From NCBI GenBank assembly GCA_021108035.1, contig JAIORQ010000051.1, positions 1 through 51,059 of the forward strand: 51,059 nt of DNA, given 5' to 3'. A program made the position numbers and the translations under genes. Positions 34,102 to 43,110 of the stretch are shown here, one piece after another. Below the pieces are notes generated by a model, which was not told the DNA's origin, made no database searches, and saw nothing but the letters and a program-made list of their open reading frames with translations. Within the stretch, counting starts at the first letter, position 1, and each line of letters opens with the position of its first letter. This DNA is from Bacteroidales bacterium (lineage in GTDB: Bacteria; Bacteroidota; Bacteroidia; Bacteroidales; JAADGE01).

Positions 34102-35217
34102 TTATTTCTGATATACCCCAAAGAACCAATACAAACCTCCGATTATTGCCAATCCCAAAATAATTGCAAGTGTTATTTTGATCCAACTCCAAGGCCTTTC
34201 TCCTTGAACTTCTCCGGTTCTTGCATTTATCATAAACCTATATATTTTCTCATTATATTTATAGGCGCTTAACCAAATCGGTAAAAGAATATGTTTAAAT
34301 GTAGTATCAGAATATTGCGTATTCACGGATGATATTCTCTGATGATCACCACCAATATCTCTTCTGATATCGCTTCTGATTTCAGGTTCCATTTTAACTT
34401 TTGCCATATCAAAACCAATTGAAAGATCAACTTGATAAGTTTCAGCCTTAAATCCGGAAAGATACTTTGTATCATAAGGAACCAAGTTTTGAAGGTCCCA
34501 AGGTTCCAATTTATCTACATATTTTCTTGGTAGAGTATTACTTGCAGGAACCATCACATCATCAAAAAATCTTGAAACTCTTCCGCTTGTTGAAGACCAT
34601 CTTGTTTTTGTAACTGTTCTGGTCTTTTGCTGTCCGCCTTCAGAATAAGTTTCAGTAGTTTGGTAATCGTCTCCTCTCTGCCCTCTGTAATCTGTTCTTG
34701 TACTTGAATCATATGTCCAATACGGTGTATAAATACCGGCAAGATCTTCAGATTGTCGTGCTTGTTTTTTAAGTTTATTCGGAGCAAACCATAACTTTTT
34801 CAACCAAAGTTTATAGGCATCATATGCTTCAGTAACAGTAATTTTAAACGGTAACATAGCTTTAGGCGCAATAAGTTGAGAGGTATGTGCTTCTTTACTG
34901 ACTAAAGGACTTCCGCAAAAATCGCATTCTGATGAAACAATATTCGGGTCAAAAGTTGTTTCAGCACCGCAACTATCGCATTTAACAGTTGTTACTTCAA
35001 TTTTCGGTGCAAGATCAACTTGTCCTGAAATATATTCTTTAAAATCTATTTCTTGGATTGCTTCGGATTTTGCATTTTCATCAACCTCAATTTCATTTAA
35101 TGCACCGCAAAATTCACATTCCAAACTATCAGTTCCGGGTGCAAAGGTTAATTTTCCCCCGCAATTTTTACAAATAATTTCATGTTGTTTACTTTCACTT
35201 ACTTTTTTATTTTCCAT
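34102..35217 (-). CDS. Double zinc-ribbon, single-pass membrane protein
   Basis: 371 residues. Two TFIIB-like zinc ribbons: CKNCGG...CEFCG (about 16-37) and CDSCGA...CDFCG (about 80-102). A soluble domain follows with 'YTPYWTYDSSTRTDYRGQRGDDY', and a C-terminal membrane helix (ITLAIILGLAIIGGLYWFF, about 348-366). The layout resembles the Bacillus YdjG-type protein that works with an SPFH protein (YdjI) in membrane-stress complexes. An SPFH gene lies about 1 kb upstream on the same strand, which supports a similar role here. No PspA-like partner is in the window. Confidence 0.82.
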   Translation of the reverse strand: MENKKVSESKQHEIICKNCGGKLTFAPGTDSLECEFCGALNEIEVDENAKSEAIQEIDFKEYISGQVDLAPKIEVTTVKCDSCGAETTFDPNIVSSECDFCGSPLVSKEAHTSQLIAPKAMLPFKITVTEAYDAYKLWLKKLWFAPNKLKKQARQSEDLAGIYTPYWTYDSSTRTDYRGQRGDDYQTTETYSEGGQQKTRTVTKTRWSSTSGRVSRFFDDVMVPASNTLPRKYVDKLEPWDLQNLVPYDTKYLSGFKAETYQVDLSIGFDMAKVKMEPEIRSDIRRDIGGDHQRISSVNTQYSDTTFKHILLPIWLSAYKYNEKIYRFMINARTGEVQGERPWSWIKITLAIILGLAIIGGLYWFFGVYQK

Positions 35218-35241
35218 AATAATTAATTTGAAGATTATTCG

Positions 35242-35403
35242 AGTGTCAAATCAAGCATGAATTTTCGCACCAAGCATTGCTCTTTTTCCTTTTTATTTTA
35301 TTAAAAAAAATCACGCAGCTACAGCTATGCTTCTTTTTTTGTAACTTCATAAAAAGAAAAAACAGCTTCAATTTACCCGAAACTTCACACTTGACTTGAC
35401 ACT
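35242..35403. repeat. Inverted repeat related to 5713-5820
   Basis: agtgtcaaatcaag (35242-35255) pairs with cttgacttgacact (35390-35403), 13 of 14. Its right end abuts the stop codon of the membrane-protein gene, as in the other copy. The left arm is followed by a tcgcacc word also present in the 5713-5820 copy, but the centre is unrelated. Confidence 0.7.
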
Positions 35404-35892
35404 TTAAAATATTGGTGTTTTAATAACTACAAACAGTACTCTGATCATGATCCAAATAATTACAGGTGCAAATGCTCCGGCAATTTTTTTAAAATTATAA
35501 TTCGTTAATCTCGGAATCAATATAAATAATGTTGAAATATACACAATATAACTGAATAATATACCGGGATTTAATATTATAATTACTTGAGACGAAAATA
35601 AATCGTAAACTCCTTGACTCATTACAAAAGGGTTGATAAGTGCAAATAATATCGCAACTAACAAAACCAACCAATTGATTATAATTACAATTAAGTCAAA
35701 TTTATTACTCTTAATTCTATATGATAAAAATAAAATAACAGGAACAATAATCAATAAGATCACTACGATATTTTTCGCCAAATCTTCATGCCATCCGAAT
35801 GTTAAAAATGAATAATTTAATAACAAAAAAAATTGAATTAATTCATGCAATAAGATCAGCCCTGATAATTTTATAATCTGTTTTTTTTTCAT
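35404..35892 (-). CDS. Small multi-pass membrane protein
   Basis: 162 residues from the ATG at 35892, beginning MKKKQIIKLSGLILLHELIQ. Four to five hydrophobic segments run through the protein (LIQFFLLLNYSFLTF, IVVILLIIVPVILFLSY, LIVIIINWLVLLVAILFAL, IIILNPGILFSYIVYISTLFILI, FAPVIIWIMIRVLFVVI). No family recognised. The frame is open to an ATG at 35940, but that part is encoded by the arm of an inverted repeat, so the internal start is preferred. It lies between the SPFH and zinc-ribbon genes on the same strand and might be part of their membrane complex. Confidence 0.72.
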   Translation of the reverse strand: MKKKQIIKLSGLILLHELIQFFLLLNYSFLTFGWHEDLAKNIVVILLIIVPVILFLSYRIKSNKFDLIVIIINWLVLLVAILFALINPFVMSQGVYDLFSSQVIIILNPGILFSYIVYISTLFILIPRLTNYNFKKIAGAFAPVIIWIMIRVLFVVIKTPIF

Positions 35893-35897
35893 TTTAT

Positions 35898-36030
35898 GAG
35901 TTCGGTTTAAAAAAGGTGAAAATTCATCCAAAAGGTGCATAGCAACTTTCTGTAATTAGGTAGAAATAAGCAAGATAGATTTTGTACATTTTGCAGAATC
36001 AGTTGCTTTGCACCTTTTTAAACTGCACTC
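35898..36030. repeat. Nested-repeat family copy 4 (inner stem AAAAGGTGCATAGCAACT)
   Basis: Inner arms aaaaggtgcatagcaact (35930-35947) and agttgctttgcacctttt (36001-36018), 17 of 18 paired. Outer arms gagttcggtttaaaaaaggt (from 35898) and accttttta then aactgcactc (to 36030). The centre has tgtaattagg, gaaataag and ttttgcaga at the same places as other copies. Length 133 bp, the same as copy 1. Confidence 0.75.
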
Positions 36031-36050
36031 TTTTATATTTTTATTAAACC

Positions 36051-36080
36051 AAAAAAGCACCTGTTTTTTTTAGATGCTTT
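36051..36080 (-). terminator. Intrinsic terminator of the SPFH-GYF gene
   Basis: On the minus strand AAAGCATCT (36080-36072), a loop, AGGTGCTTT (36062-36054) and a T run. It lies about 160 bp after the SPFH-GYF stop, beyond the repeat element at 36090-36232. Confidence 0.55.
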
Positions 36081-36089
36081 ACAATGTTT

Positions 36090-36232
36090 ATGGTTCTACT
36101 GTTATTTTACCGAATTTTTTTTATTTTAGCATTTCCTGTCTGCCCTGCCTACCGGCAGGCAGGCAATCAGGCAGGAATCATTTAGCACTGTGCCGGCCTC
36201 ATGCGTGATTAGTAAATTCGCGGTAGTACCAT
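36090..36232. repeat. Inverted-repeat element, copy 2 (ends shared with 9957-10241)
   Basis: The left end ATGGTTCTACTGTTATTTTA (36090-36109) is identical to copy 1; the right end taaattcgcggtagtaccat (36213-36232) differs by one base. The centre is different: it carries the GC-rich gcctgcc word in several orientations (36128-36176). So the two copies share ends but not centres. Confidence 0.75.
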
Positions 36233-36237
36233 GTTTA

Positions 36238-37350
36238 TTATACCGGTGGTGGCGGTGGCGGCGGTGCAGCACCAAACAAAGCTGCTAATTCCGGCACTTC
36301 ACCGGCTGCCTTCCAAGCTGACATACCTTGTTTCCAAACAAAAGTTTCTTTTTTCAATTGTCCGCTTGTTACCATTTGTTGTAATACTTCGGTATTGAAC
36401 GGTCCTTGTTGCTGCCCGTCAACAGAAACAAAATATTGAATAACAGGTGGCGGCGGCGGAACATTTTGTTGAGTTTGTTGCGTTTGTTGATTTTGCATCA
36501 CATTGGTTTGATTCATCATTTGTTGCATCATGGCCATTCCCATCATGCCTTCCATGCCCCCTCCCACTCCGCCGGAGCTTTTTGATGCATTCTCCATTGC
36601 ATCGGCAGTTTTCATTTGAGAATATTTATTCATATCTCCCAGCATATTCATTCCGGTACCTTCATCTAATTTTTCTTGAAGTTTTTCAGGTAAACTGATA
36701 CTGGATACTAAGAACTTTGTAATTTCAAGTCCGTATTCTGTAAACTCTTCGCTTAATTGTTTTTGACAGAAAACTGAAATATCCTTATAATTTTGAGCCA
36801 TATCAAGTAAAGGAAGTTTACTTTCTCCTATAGCATCAATAAATTGTGTTACTATTAAACTTCTCAATTCAGTGCCAATTTCTGAAGTTTTAAAATCACC
36901 ACTTGTACCAAGAACTTCTTTAATAAATTTTACCGGATCATTAATTTTCATTGTGTATGTTCCGAATGCTCTTAAACTTACACGACCGAAATCGGCATCT
37001 CTTAAATAAAAAACATTAGGAGTTCCCCATTTTTGATTTGTAAATTTTTTTGTATTTAAGAAATACACTTCAGCCTTAAACGGACTGTTAAACCCGTGTA
37101 CCCAACCTTTTAAAGTTGTAAGTACAGGCAGGTTGTTTGTTGTAAGCTCATATCTTCCCGGAGGAAACACATCAGCCAATTTACCTTCATTAATAAAAAC
37201 GGCAACTTGCGATTCTCTTACAGTTAATTGTGCTCCGTTTTTAATTTCATTACCCAATCTTTCGAAACGATATGCAATAGTATCATTGCTTTCATCAATC
37301 CATTCAATAATATCAATAAGTTCGCCTCTCAGCTTATTCAATAATCCCAT
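36238..37350 (-). CDS. SPFH-domain protein with C-terminal GYF_2 domain
   Basis: 370 residues. The N-terminal SPFH/virion-core-like part (YdjI type) has 'ESQVAVFINEGKLADVFPPGRYEL', 'FGRVSLRAFGTYTMKINDPVKFIKEVLG' and 'EFTEYGLEITKFLVSSISLPEKLQEKL'. A Gly/Met/Gln-rich linker follows (about 255-300), then a GYF_2 domain 'YFVSVDGQQQGPFNTEVLQQM...FVWKQGMSAWKAAGEVPEL' (about 307-358) and a poly-proline tail. SPFH proteins form large ring or cage assemblies on membranes; GYF_2 domains bind partners. There is no membrane helix, so recruitment may use the nearby zinc-ribbon and small membrane proteins encoded downstream on the same strand. Confidence 0.88.
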   Translation of the reverse strand: MGLLNKLRGELIDIIEWIDESNDTIAYRFERLGNEIKNGAQLTVRESQVAVFINEGKLADVFPPGRYELTTNNLPVLTTLKGWVHGFNSPFKAEVYFLNTKKFTNQKWGTPNVFYLRDADFGRVSLRAFGTYTMKINDPVKFIKEVLGTSGDFKTSEIGTELRSLIVTQFIDAIGESKLPLLDMAQNYKDISVFCQKQLSEEFTEYGLEITKFLVSSISLPEKLQEKLDEGTGMNMLGDMNKYSQMKTADAMENASKSSGGVGGGMEGMMGMAMMQQMMNQTNVMQNQQTQQTQQNVPPPPPVIQYFVSVDGQQQGPFNTEVLQQMVTSGQLKKETFVWKQGMSAWKAAGEVPELAALFGAAPPPPPPPV

Positions 37351-37473
37351 ATTATTTGTTTTTATATTATTATATTATATTTAATTTCGGGCTTTGAAAG
37401 TACAATATTTATCTTACATATCAAAGTTTTATTGATAGAAATATGATTTTTTTAAATAAAGGAAAGTTCAGAC

Positions 37474-38328
37474 TTATAAATACTTTCTCAATATCTTACT
37501 TTTCCTTCTTAATATTTTTAAAGTTCGGCTTTTAAGTTGTCTTACCCGTTCTCTTGTTATATCGAAATTTGTACCGATTTCTTCAAGTGTAAGCGGATGT
37601 TGCATTTCAATTCCGTAGTATTGTTTTATAATCTCGGATTCTCTGAACGGTAATGTTGCTAACACTCTTTTTAATTCTGATGTAAGAGACTGTTTTATAA
37701 GCTCTTTCTCCGGCGAATCGGAATTATCATTAATAATAATATTATAAAGATTCATTTTTTCGTCATCACTTATCGGTGCATCCATTGATATGTTCTTTTT
37801 TGTCTTAGAGATAACTTTTTGAACATCTTTAGGTGCAATCTTTAATTCATCGGCAATTTCTTTTACAGAGGGTTCTCTTTGAAACTTTTGCAGCAATTCA
37901 TAAAAGGTTCTGTTAACTTTATTGGCTGTGGTTATTTTATTTAACGGAAGTCTTACAATTCTTGAATGTTCAGCTAATGCCTGTAAAATTGACTGTCTGA
38001 TCCACCACACGGCATATGAAATAAATTTAAAGCCTTTAGTTTCATCAAACCGATTTGCCGCTTTTATTAATCCTATATTTCCTTCATTAATTAAATCAGG
38101 TAAAGTTAATCCCTGATTTTGATATTGCTTTGAAACTGATACAACAAAACGTAAGTTTGCTTTTATTAAACTGTCTAAAGCATTGTAGTCTCCGTTTCTG
38201 ATCCTCTCGGCAAGTTTTGCTTCTTCTTCTGCAGAAATAAGGTCGTATTTACTTATTTCGTGTAAGTATTTATCAAGAGAAAGAGATTCTCTGTTAGTAA
38301 CCTGTTTTGTAATTTTAAGTTGTTTCAT
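37474..38328 (-). CDS. rpoD: RNA polymerase primary sigma factor (Bacteroidota RpoD/SigA)
   Basis: 284 residues, the short length typical of the Bacteroidota housekeeping sigma factor. It begins MKQLKITKQVTNRESLSLDKYLHEI, the family's conserved N-terminus. Region 2 has DLINEGNIGLIKAANRFDETKGFKFISYAVWWIRQSI (core binding and -10 recognition). Region 3 is 'REPSVKEIADEL'. Region 4 ends 'LTLEEIGTNFDITRERVRQLKSRTLKILRR', the -33 helix-turn-helix. It lacks region 1.1. It reads the TAnnTTTG promoters seen throughout this window. Confidence 0.97.
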   Translation of the reverse strand: MKQLKITKQVTNRESLSLDKYLHEISKYDLISAEEEAKLAERIRNGDYNALDSLIKANLRFVVSVSKQYQNQGLTLPDLINEGNIGLIKAANRFDETKGFKFISYAVWWIRQSILQALAEHSRIVRLPLNKITTANKVNRTFYELLQKFQREPSVKEIADELKIAPKDVQKVISKTKKNISMDAPISDDEKMNLYNIIINDNSDSPEKELIKQSLTSELKRVLATLPFRESEIIKQYYGIEMQHPLTLEEIGTNFDITRERVRQLKSRTLKILRRKSKILRKYL

Positions 38329-38400
38329 TAGTTTGTTCTAAAGTTTCAACTTATTCCTCTTGAAAATAATCCGGTTCTGCCACGAATTCAGTGGAAAATT

Positions 38401-38545
38401 TAAAATGCAAAAATGATTAAATGCGACAATGCTGTAATAACAAAAGGTCATAGTTGTAAAAACACAACTTGATACCTTTAGCTCTATTGTATGTTTTTTT
38501 TATTATTTAAGCATTTAATCATTTTCGCATTTAATCATAAAAATT
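38401..38545. repeat. Inverted repeat in the rpoD to CbxX spacer
   Basis: aatgattaaatgcga near 38411-38426 pairs with tcgcatttaatcatt-type sequence near 38524-38538; a second stem (gttgt / acaac) lies near 38453-38467. The word aatgattaaatg also builds the inner stem of the 9957-10241 element. Confidence 0.6.
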
Positions 38546-38614
38546 AGTTATAACTGTATTTATAATAATATATTTCCGGTAAAATCCCAATAAACTTATA
38601 TATGTTTCAATTCA

Positions 38615-41203
38615 TTAAAACCCAATATTATCAGATAAACCTAATGCTTTATTGACTTCAATATCTTTAACATCATCAACAGTAAGTGTTTTTAATTTTT
38701 CTTTAGTTCGTTTACTTGACGGAAGTGATGCCATCCTTAAATTCTGTTTTCTTAATGCACCTTCAACAATTTTCCTTACAGTTCTTGCATTTCCGAAATA
38801 CTTATCGCGTTTCTTATATAACTTCTTAATATAATCTCTTAAATAAACCTCAGTCAACTTATCAGGAAAGAGATCTTCTTTTCCAAGCATCTGAACACAA
38901 ATATCATACAAAATTTCAGGTTTATAGTCTTTAAAGATCAATGTTTTATCAAATCGTGATTTTAAACCGGGGTTCATCTTTAAAAAAACTTCCATATTAC
39001 CCGGATAACCTGCAACAATTACTGCAAACTTACCGCGATTATCTTCCATGTTTTTAAGGATTACTTCTATTGCTTCATTTCCGTAACTGTGCTGTCCGCT
39101 TCCTCCGGCCAAGGCATAAGCTTCATCAATAAATAAAACTCCTCCTATTGCTTCATCAATTTTTTCTTTTGTTTTTATTGCTGTTTGCCCGACAAAACCG
39201 GCAACTAATCCTTCTCTTCCGGTTTCAACAATATGACCTCTTTCAAGTAAACCCAGTGATTTATATATTTTACCGAAAATTCTTGCCAATGTTGTTTTTC
39301 CTGTACCCGGATTTCCGCTGAAAACAGCATGCAATGAAAATCTGTTTAAAACATCTTTTCCGGTTTCTTTATAAAATTTTACTAATTTAATTAACTCATT
39401 AACTTCATTTTTAATTTCATTCATCCCGATAAGGGCATTCATTTCATCAGTTGCTTCTTTCAGGAGTTCAAAATCAATTGGTATTTTAACAACACTTGTC
39501 GATTTAATGCTTTCAATTTTATTTATATCTTCGGCTGTAATAACAGACAATTCCTCGTTTGTTAATTCATTGATATTTTCACTTTGCATTAATCTTAAAC
39601 CCATATTCATTTTACCTTCATCAATCAATGAATAGGCAAATCGTGCATTACCGAAAGTATGATCTCTGTTCCTGAATGCTTCCGTTAATATTTTCTTCAG
39701 TAATCCGGAAGCTTCTTCAGTCAGCTTCACATTTCTTTTATCAGAAGCATAATGTGCAATTTCATCAAGTTCATCGGGAGTATAATCATCAAAATGGAAA
39801 AAATATTTAATTCTGGATTTTAAGCCCGGATTAGAGTTGATCATAAACAATGTCTCTTTTGGATAACCGGCCATCATAATTGCAATATCTTTCTCACCGT
39901 CGCTCATTTCTTTAACCAAAACTTCAATAACTTCTTTTCCGAAATCTTTTTTATCCTCTTTTGACCTAACCAACATATATGCCTCATCAATGAACAAGAT
40001 ACCTCCTCTTGCTTCTTTTATGGCATCTTTAACTTTAGGAGCAGTTTGTCCTATGAATTCACCTACCAGTTCAGCTCGATCAACTTCGTGAACATGCCCT
40101 TTAGATAATAAACCTTTCTTTTGATATATCTTACCGAGAAGTTTAACAACCGTTGTTTTTCCTGTACCCGGATTTCCGGTAAATACGCTGTGTAAAGTGA
40201 TTTCTTCAGTATCTTTAAAACCTTTTTCTCTTCTTAATTTAAGAAAATCAATATAACTGATATGATCTTTTACTTTTTGCTTAATATTATTCAAGCCTAT
40301 CAAACTATTAAAATTCTTAAGCAGGTCTTCAAGCGTTTCTGTTTCTTCCCCGATTATTTCAGATTCAATTGACCTTGCATTTTCCGATACATTCAATTCA
40401 CCTTCAATATAATCCTTTCCCATCGTAAAAGCAGCAGACGCAATCAAAGTATCCATAAAAACAACTTCTACGGAATACTTATCATCTTTCCATGAACCGG
40501 GAGTTGTATTGCCCCAACCTCGTTCATATATGAAAACTTTGTCCTTATTACCGTTTGAAATAAACTTTAAAGAATCAACTTTCGCTTTGTATTGTCCGGC
40601 ATCATCATAAAAATTTATAAAATATTCAAGATTAAAAGCTTTATTTGTTTTAATTTTAAGACTTATTTCAACCCATACATATTTCGTTTTACTCTTACTG
40701 AATTCGTTTAAATATTTTCTGTTCTTTTCATTCCAAGCATCAAATCCGCCTTCATATAATTTCAAAGATACAAGTTCAAAATACGGATTATCTTCTTGGC
40801 TGACTATACCTATATCATAAATATAAAATTCTTGAGTCCCTATTAACTTATCACCAATATAAGCTTCATAGGTATAGGTTCCGGCTTTCCAGTATCCACC
40901 CGGCTTATCCACGCCCCAACTTTCATAAACATTAACAATATTATCACTTTTACTTACAGTAATATCCTTTTCTAAATTACATATTTCTTTCTTTTTGTTT
41001 CCTGAAGTTTCAATTGCTTTAAATGTAACTTTTGTTTTCCAATCTTCTTCATCAAACTTTTTATTGTAAAATGATAATTCGGCCCTTAGATATGATATTT
41101 CGGACTTATCAAATACACGACGATATTTCTTTGTTGAGTCAACCATCCATTCAGATGATGAAAAAACTCTTAACGATTTATATTTATATCCTTTTGAAGC
41201 CAT
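38615..41203 (-). CDS. Double-AAA CbxX/SpoVK-type ATPase with duplicated N-terminal domain
   Basis: 862 residues. Two copies of a ~130-residue beta-rich domain form the N-terminus; each ends with a matching W-G-x4-PG-x-W-K-x3-Y segment (about 96-110 and 230-243). Two CbxX/CfxQ-type AAA modules follow: Walker A GNPGTGKTT at 343-351 and 630-638, Walker B FIDEAY at 404-409 and 691-696, each with an AxxDRxF/arginine-rich second half. This resembles SpoVK, EccA and red-type CbbX, hexameric remodellers of protein complexes. No rubisco or ESX genes are present, so the substrate is unknown. It lies upstream of rpoD on the same strand with a 286-bp spacer. Confidence 0.88.
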   Translation of the reverse strand: MASKGYKYKSLRVFSSSEWMVDSTKKYRRVFDKSEISYLRAELSFYNKKFDEEDWKTKVTFKAIETSGNKKKEICNLEKDITVSKSDNIVNVYESWGVDKPGGYWKAGTYTYEAYIGDKLIGTQEFYIYDIGIVSQEDNPYFELVSLKLYEGGFDAWNEKNRKYLNEFSKSKTKYVWVEISLKIKTNKAFNLEYFINFYDDAGQYKAKVDSLKFISNGNKDKVFIYERGWGNTTPGSWKDDKYSVEVVFMDTLIASAAFTMGKDYIEGELNVSENARSIESEIIGEETETLEDLLKNFNSLIGLNNIKQKVKDHISYIDFLKLRREKGFKDTEEITLHSVFTGNPGTGKTTVVKLLGKIYQKKGLLSKGHVHEVDRAELVGEFIGQTAPKVKDAIKEARGGILFIDEAYMLVRSKEDKKDFGKEVIEVLVKEMSDGEKDIAIMMAGYPKETLFMINSNPGLKSRIKYFFHFDDYTPDELDEIAHYASDKRNVKLTEEASGLLKKILTEAFRNRDHTFGNARFAYSLIDEGKMNMGLRLMQSENINELTNEELSVITAEDINKIESIKSTSVVKIPIDFELLKEATDEMNALIGMNEIKNEVNELIKLVKFYKETGKDVLNRFSLHAVFSGNPGTGKTTLARIFGKIYKSLGLLERGHIVETGREGLVAGFVGQTAIKTKEKIDEAIGGVLFIDEAYALAGGSGQHSYGNEAIEVILKNMEDNRGKFAVIVAGYPGNMEVFLKMNPGLKSRFDKTLIFKDYKPEILYDICVQMLGKEDLFPDKLTEVYLRDYIKKLYKKRDKYFGNARTVRKIVEGALRKQNLRMASLPSSKRTKEKLKTLTVDDVKDIEVNKALGLSDNIGF

Positions 41204-41388
41204 TTGTTATTTCTTAATCACAAAAATAATCAGAATTTTTAAAATTAAAAATGTAAAAAATATGACTTCTTCATGTATCATGTATAACTAACGAGGATAC
41301 AGCATCTTATACTTTTGTTATTTTTATTTTATTTAGTGTAATTTTATATAATATTTAAAAAAGTTTACTATTTAGCCGTATATTTTTA

Positions 41389-41396
41389 TAATTTTG
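41389..41396 (+). promoter_or_regulatory. -7 promoter element of cheR
   Basis: TAATTTTG matches TAnnTTTG and lies only 10 bp before the cheR ATG, so the leader would be very short. Confidence 0.35.
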
Positions 41397-41406
41397 GCAA
41401 AGCAAA

Positions 41407-42228
41407 ATGAAAGAAATAGCATCCGCAGACATACAAGCATTTATTGATACAGTAAAAAGTCGTTCTAACTATGATTTCAGTGAATATTCCATAAAATCTT
41501 TCACCAGAAGACTACAAAAAATATTAGCTGATCACAGAATAGATATGAAAGGTTTAATAAAAAAAGTTTCGGAAGATCCTGAATTTTTAGAAAAGGCTGT
41601 GAAGAACATTACCGTAAATACAACTGAGATATTCAGGGATCCGGAATTATGGAAAACTATAAACACAGAACTGTTACCGAATTTAAAAAATGAACACAGA
41701 ATAAATATCTGGCATGCAGGAGTTTCTACAGGTCAAGAAGTCTATACAATGTTGATTTTGTTGAAACAGCAAGGATTATTTGAAAAAGCAAAAGTTTATG
41801 CCTCCGACCTGAATTCCGATGTGCTTGAAGTTGCAGAATCCGGCAAATATAAATATCGTGAAATTGATGAATATATCAATAACTTTAATGAAACCTACGA
41901 GAACAATAACCACAGTAATATCAACGATTATTTTAAGATATCAAGAAGCCGAAATTTAATAAAGGTTAAATCTGTTTTACGAAATAAAACACAATATATA
42001 AAACACGACCTGACAAATCTGACAAATCCTTTTGCCGTAAAATATAATTTAATCTTTTGCCGAAATGTTTTAATTTATTTCAATCATGATTTGCAGAACA
42101 GAGTTTTTAAACTTTTTTTAGACTCATTATTTACCGGCGGTGCATTAATTGTCGGCAAACATGAAGGAATTATTGGAGACATTGCAAATAAGTTTGAAAA
42201 AAGAGGGACTATCTATATAAAGAAATAA
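41407..42228 (+). CDS. cheR: CheR-type protein-glutamate O-methyltransferase
   Basis: 273 residues. The N-terminal CheR helical domain (FSEYSIKSFTRRLQKIL) is followed by the family motif NTTEIFRDPELW (71-82). The SAM site appears as IWHAGVSTGQEVYTMLI (101-117), and the C-terminal motif is NLIFCRNVLIYFN. CheR uses SAM to methylate glutamates on chemoreceptors. No receptor, CheB, CheA or CheW is next to it, so it may serve another signalling pathway, as in CheR-linked kinases. It is probably co-transcribed with the sirtuin gene 8 bp downstream. Confidence 0.92.
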   Translation: MKEIASADIQAFIDTVKSRSNYDFSEYSIKSFTRRLQKILADHRIDMKGLIKKVSEDPEFLEKAVKNITVNTTEIFRDPELWKTINTELLPNLKNEHRINIWHAGVSTGQEVYTMLILLKQQGLFEKAKVYASDLNSDVLEVAESGKYKYREIDEYINNFNETYENNNHSNINDYFKISRSRNLIKVKSVLRNKTQYIKHDLTNLTNPFAVKYNLIFCRNVLIYFNHDLQNRVFKLFLDSLFTGGALIVGKHEGIIGDIANKFEKRGTIYIKK

Positions 42229-42236
42229 AACATCAA

Positions 42237-43004
42237 ATGGTTGATTTGTTAGAAATTAATTTAGATAAAGCTGCTGAAGTTATAAAAAATGCATCTCATA
42301 TAACAGCATTTACCGGAGCAGGCATTTCTGTGGAAAGCGGAATTCCTTCATATAGAGGTAAAGACGGATTGTGGACAAAATATGATACCAAAGCTCTGGA
42401 AATCAGCTTTTTCTACAGTAATCCTGTTGATGCATGGGAAATAATCAGAAAAATCTTTTATGAATATTTCGGAAAGGCAAAACCGAATGCTGCACATTCG
42501 GCTCTTGCAAAAATGGAAAAAAAGGGAATGTTAAAAGCCGTCATTACCCAAAATATTGACAATTTGCATTATGAAGCCGGGAATGAAACCGTTTTTGAAT
42601 TTCACGGTAACTCAAAAGTTATGTTATGCACAAAATGCAAAAGAAGACACAAAGCATCATCGGTAAATTTGGATGAAATACCTCCAAAATGTATTGCATG
42701 CGGAGGTTTGTTAAAGCCTGATTTTATTTTTTTCGGTGAAGGCATCCCGCAAGAAGCATATAAAAATTCCTTTGCAGAAGCAGAAAAAGCTGATGTTTTT
42801 TTGCTGATTGGTACAACCGGTTTAGTTCAGCCTGCCGCATATATCCCTATAAAAGCAAAACAAAACGGTGCAACTATTATTGAAGTTAATCCCGAACGTA
42901 CTGCATTCACCGAACAAATAACGGATATTTTTCTTCAAGGAAAAGCCGGAGAGGTAATGACCAAATTAAGTGAATTGATTTTTACTGAAAATGAGAAACT
43001 GTAA
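42237..43004 (+). CDS. cobB: NAD-dependent protein deacylase, sirtuin (CobB-like)
   Basis: 255 residues. NAD-binding GAGISVESGIPSYRG (27-41), TQNIDNLH (104-111) and catalytic His123 (FHGN). The zinc site uses Cys131, Cys134, Cys152 and Cys155 (CTKC...CIAC). 'LLIGTTGLVQPAAYIP' and 'IIEVNPE' complete the Rossmann fold. It removes acyl groups from lysines using NAD. Residues Y60 and R71 near 'FFYSNPVDAWEIIRK' could make it a desuccinylase (class III sirtuins have a Y-x2-R motif), but the spacing here does not fit well. The ATG is 8 bp after cheR. Confidence 0.94.
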   Translation: MVDLLEINLDKAAEVIKNASHITAFTGAGISVESGIPSYRGKDGLWTKYDTKALEISFFYSNPVDAWEIIRKIFYEYFGKAKPNAAHSALAKMEKKGMLKAVITQNIDNLHYEAGNETVFEFHGNSKVMLCTKCKRRHKASSVNLDEIPPKCIACGGLLKPDFIFFGEGIPQEAYKNSFAEAEKADVFLLIGTTGLVQPAAYIPIKAKQNGATIIEVNPERTAFTEQITDIFLQGKAGEVMTKLSELIFTENEKL

Positions 43005-43054
43005 ATATTAGATTCTGCCGTTATTTAAGAGGAAAATGTAATTTAAATTTACCC

Positions 43055-43085
43055 TTGTATTTTTAAAGTTTAAATTGTATATTTG
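43055..43085 (+). promoter_or_regulatory. Bacteroidota promoter of the DUF4143-type ATPase gene
   Basis: TTG (43055-43057), 20-bp spacer, TATATTTG (43078-43085), a full match to the Bacteroidota consensus. Its position shows that translation must start downstream, at the ATG at 43111. Confidence 0.65.
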
Positions 43086-43110
43086 CATTGTATTTTTAAA
43101 GTCTCTAAAA

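Noticed and set aside
38615-41203. CbxX protein as a rubisco activase
   Set aside because: No rubisco genes are present, and the duplicated N-terminal domain and two AAA modules do not match the single-AAA CbbX.
43075-43110. TTG start of the DUF4143-type ATPase gene
   Set aside because: The bases form the -7 promoter element TATATTTG and the transcript start region.
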